The notes below the pieces were generated by a model that worked only from the letters and a program-made list of their open reading frames with translations, did no database searches and was not told the origin of the DNA. Shown here one piece after another: positions 5,233-6,228 of a DNA stretch of 6,228 nucleotides. The number at the start of each line of letters is the position of its first letter. The stretch's first letter is position 1. The stretch is from an uncultured Ruminococcus sp. (GTDB lineage Bacteria; Bacillota; Clostridia; Oscillospirales; Ruminococcaceae): contig UQEM01000142.1 in NCBI GenBank assembly GCA_900540005.1, forward strand, positions 1 to 6,228, written 5' to 3'. The position numbers and the translations under genes were made by a program.

Positions 5233-6228
5233 CTATCTTGCGACCGAAATGGCGAAGAATCCGTCCTCTTTCGGCTGAGCGAGCGTGTCCATAACGAAGT
5301 ATCTCATATCGTCCATAGCGTGGTCGTTTTCCTTAATGGGCGCGTCAATGCCCGTCTTTTCGCTCCAGCGATAGAGATGAAATTCGCGCAGGATATCTGT
5401 GCAGGACTCATGAAACCTCAGCTTGTTCTGCCTGAGCGCGGTGCTGACATGGCGTATTCCCGTCACAACATCATTGTCAGCCTTGACAACGTGAAATCTT
5501 CCGTGACGCTTTATACATTCGATAAAGCTTGCCGCCGAAGGGTCAGCGATAACCTTATCGACTTTGAGTCCGCCGACAAGTTTCTCCAGTCCGGCATAGT
5601 GTTCCTCATCGGTTCGCTGTATTCCCGTGCGCCTAGAGGAGTAGTAATACTCTCTCAGGCGGTGCCATACACCGTCATGAAGTCCCCACAAGCCGAACGA
5701 TGAGGGATTCACCGTGCCGTAATCACAGGAGACAACATATCTCTCGCAGTCGATATCGCCGCTGAAAACGTGCTTTTTCTCATCAAACATGGGATAAATA
5801 ACTCCCTCCGAAGCTGTCCATTTTCCGAGTACGAAGCGGTCGTAAAAGGTACCCGAATATAGCCGCTTGTAACGGTTTTTCAGCTCCTGCGTGAGAGACG
5901 GATTATCGTCCATGGTAAAATGAAGATACAGCGCGCGTTTTTCTTCAGCCTTTTTGATCCACTCATTGTAGAACCAATGCGAGGGATTATCGGGATTGCA
6001 GTTGAACCACATTTTTGAGCCGATGACCGAACATCGCGCAACAGCCTGCTCCACGAATGAACGCGGCATAAGAGCAACCTCGTCAAAGAAAACTCCCGAC
6101 AGCGTCATTCCCTGTATCAGTGAGGCAGAACTCTCGTCCTTTCCGCCGAACAGATAAAAGCGGTTAGTCTGTCCGAGAAACGTGAGGTCAATGTAATTTC
6201 CGCTGACTCTCTCGTTTATGCCGAAGCC
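5233..6228 (-). CDS. Phage terminase large subunit (TerL), partial: N-terminus lies beyond the right edge
   Basis: TerL is the ATP-driven motor and nuclease that cuts concatemeric phage DNA and packages it through the portal. The frame stays open to the window edge, adding 40 codons upstream of the ATG at 6108, so that ATG (residue 41 of the visible 331) is internal and the Walker A region is off-window. Visible motifs are Walker B GVFFDE (45-50, with D49 and catalytic-type E50), the coupling-type motif FNCNPD (75-80), and the RNase H-like nuclease acidic residues D169 (CDYG), D229 (ADPS) and the HAMDDMRY cluster (303-310). The linker sequence EGVIYPMFD (141-149) is also typical of the family. 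The order of these motifs and the portal gene 29 bases downstream make the call firm. The stop is TAG. No key residue is missing in the visible part, so this half looks functional. The subfamily (cos or pac type) cannot be judged. Confidence 0.95.
   Translation of the reverse strand, partial: GFGINERVSGNYIDLTFLGQTNRFYLFGGKDESSASLIQGMTLSGVFFDEVALMPRSFVEQAVARCSVIGSKMWFNCNPDNPSHWFYNEWIKKAEEKRALYLHFTMDDNPSLTQELKNRYKRLYSGTFYDRFVLGKWTASEGVIYPMFDEKKHVFSGDIDCERYVVSCDYGTVNPSSFGLWGLHDGVWHRLREYYYSSRRTGIQRTDEEHYAGLEKLVGGLKVDKVIADPSAASFIECIKRHGRFHVVKADNDVVTGIRHVSTALRQNKLRFHESCTDILREFHLYRWSEKTGIDAPIKENDHAMDDMRYFVMDTLAQPKEDGFFAISVAR

Noticed and set aside
5320..5703. Plus-strand 127-codon open frame opposite terminase
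   Set aside because: It covers the conserved nuclease domain of terminase on the other strand, and no Shine-Dalgarno or recognisable domain supports it.
5233..6108. Terminase starting at the ATG at 6108 as a complete 291-residue protein
   Set aside because: The same frame stays open for 40 more codons to the window edge, and the ATG lies immediately before the Walker B strand, so the ATPase N-terminal half must be upstream. The gene is partial by the window, not truncated in nature as far as can be seen.

Overview
The window is a compact run of phage head and head-tail genes. All eight are on the minus strand, so they read from the right edge to the left. Purine-rich Shine-Dalgarno sites (AAGGAGG-type) precede almost every gene. 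TGA, TAA and TAG all act as stops, so the standard bacterial code applies. The strong ribosome binding sites, the moderate base composition and the protein style suggest a Firmicutes (Clostridia-type) host, probably a gut species; this is inference. No integrase, repressor, lysis or host gene is visible, so an integrated prophage cannot be told from a free or defective phage.

Layout in transcription order: (1) 6228-5233, large terminase subunit, cut by the right edge, with Walker B, the coupling motif and all the RNase H-like nuclease acidic residues; (2) 5203-4043, portal protein; (3) 4050-3091, HK97-fold major capsid protein, overlapping portal by 8 bases; (4) a 74-base gap holding a perfect 14-bp inverted repeat (3035-3070); (5) 3016-2186, probable prohead protease carrying a Cys/His zinc-knuckle-like insert and a helical C-terminal tail; (6) 2175-1807, helical head-tail connector-like protein; (7) 1807-1400, probable neck or tail-terminator-like protein; (8) 1400-1002, small beta-rich tail or baseplate protein; (9) 1005-82, baseplate-hub-like protein (gp27/XkdQ type). 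The last four genes are joined by overlapping stop and start codons and are probably translationally coupled. Two open frames (starts 1876 and 1451) are longer than the likely real genes; the ribosome binding sites and overlaps place the starts at 1807 and 1400.

The parts form one machine. Terminase cuts DNA and pumps it through the portal into a procapsid matured by the protease. The connector and neck proteins close the vertex, and the hub-like protein begins the tail tip.

Most notable are the order capsid then protease (the reverse of the usual HK97-type order), the strong dyad between them, the zinc-knuckle-like insert in the protease, and a jump from neck genes to a hub-like gene with no tape measure, sheath or obvious tube gene between. 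The leftmost 81 bases have no recognised gene, and the tail module appears to stop there or to be cut off.
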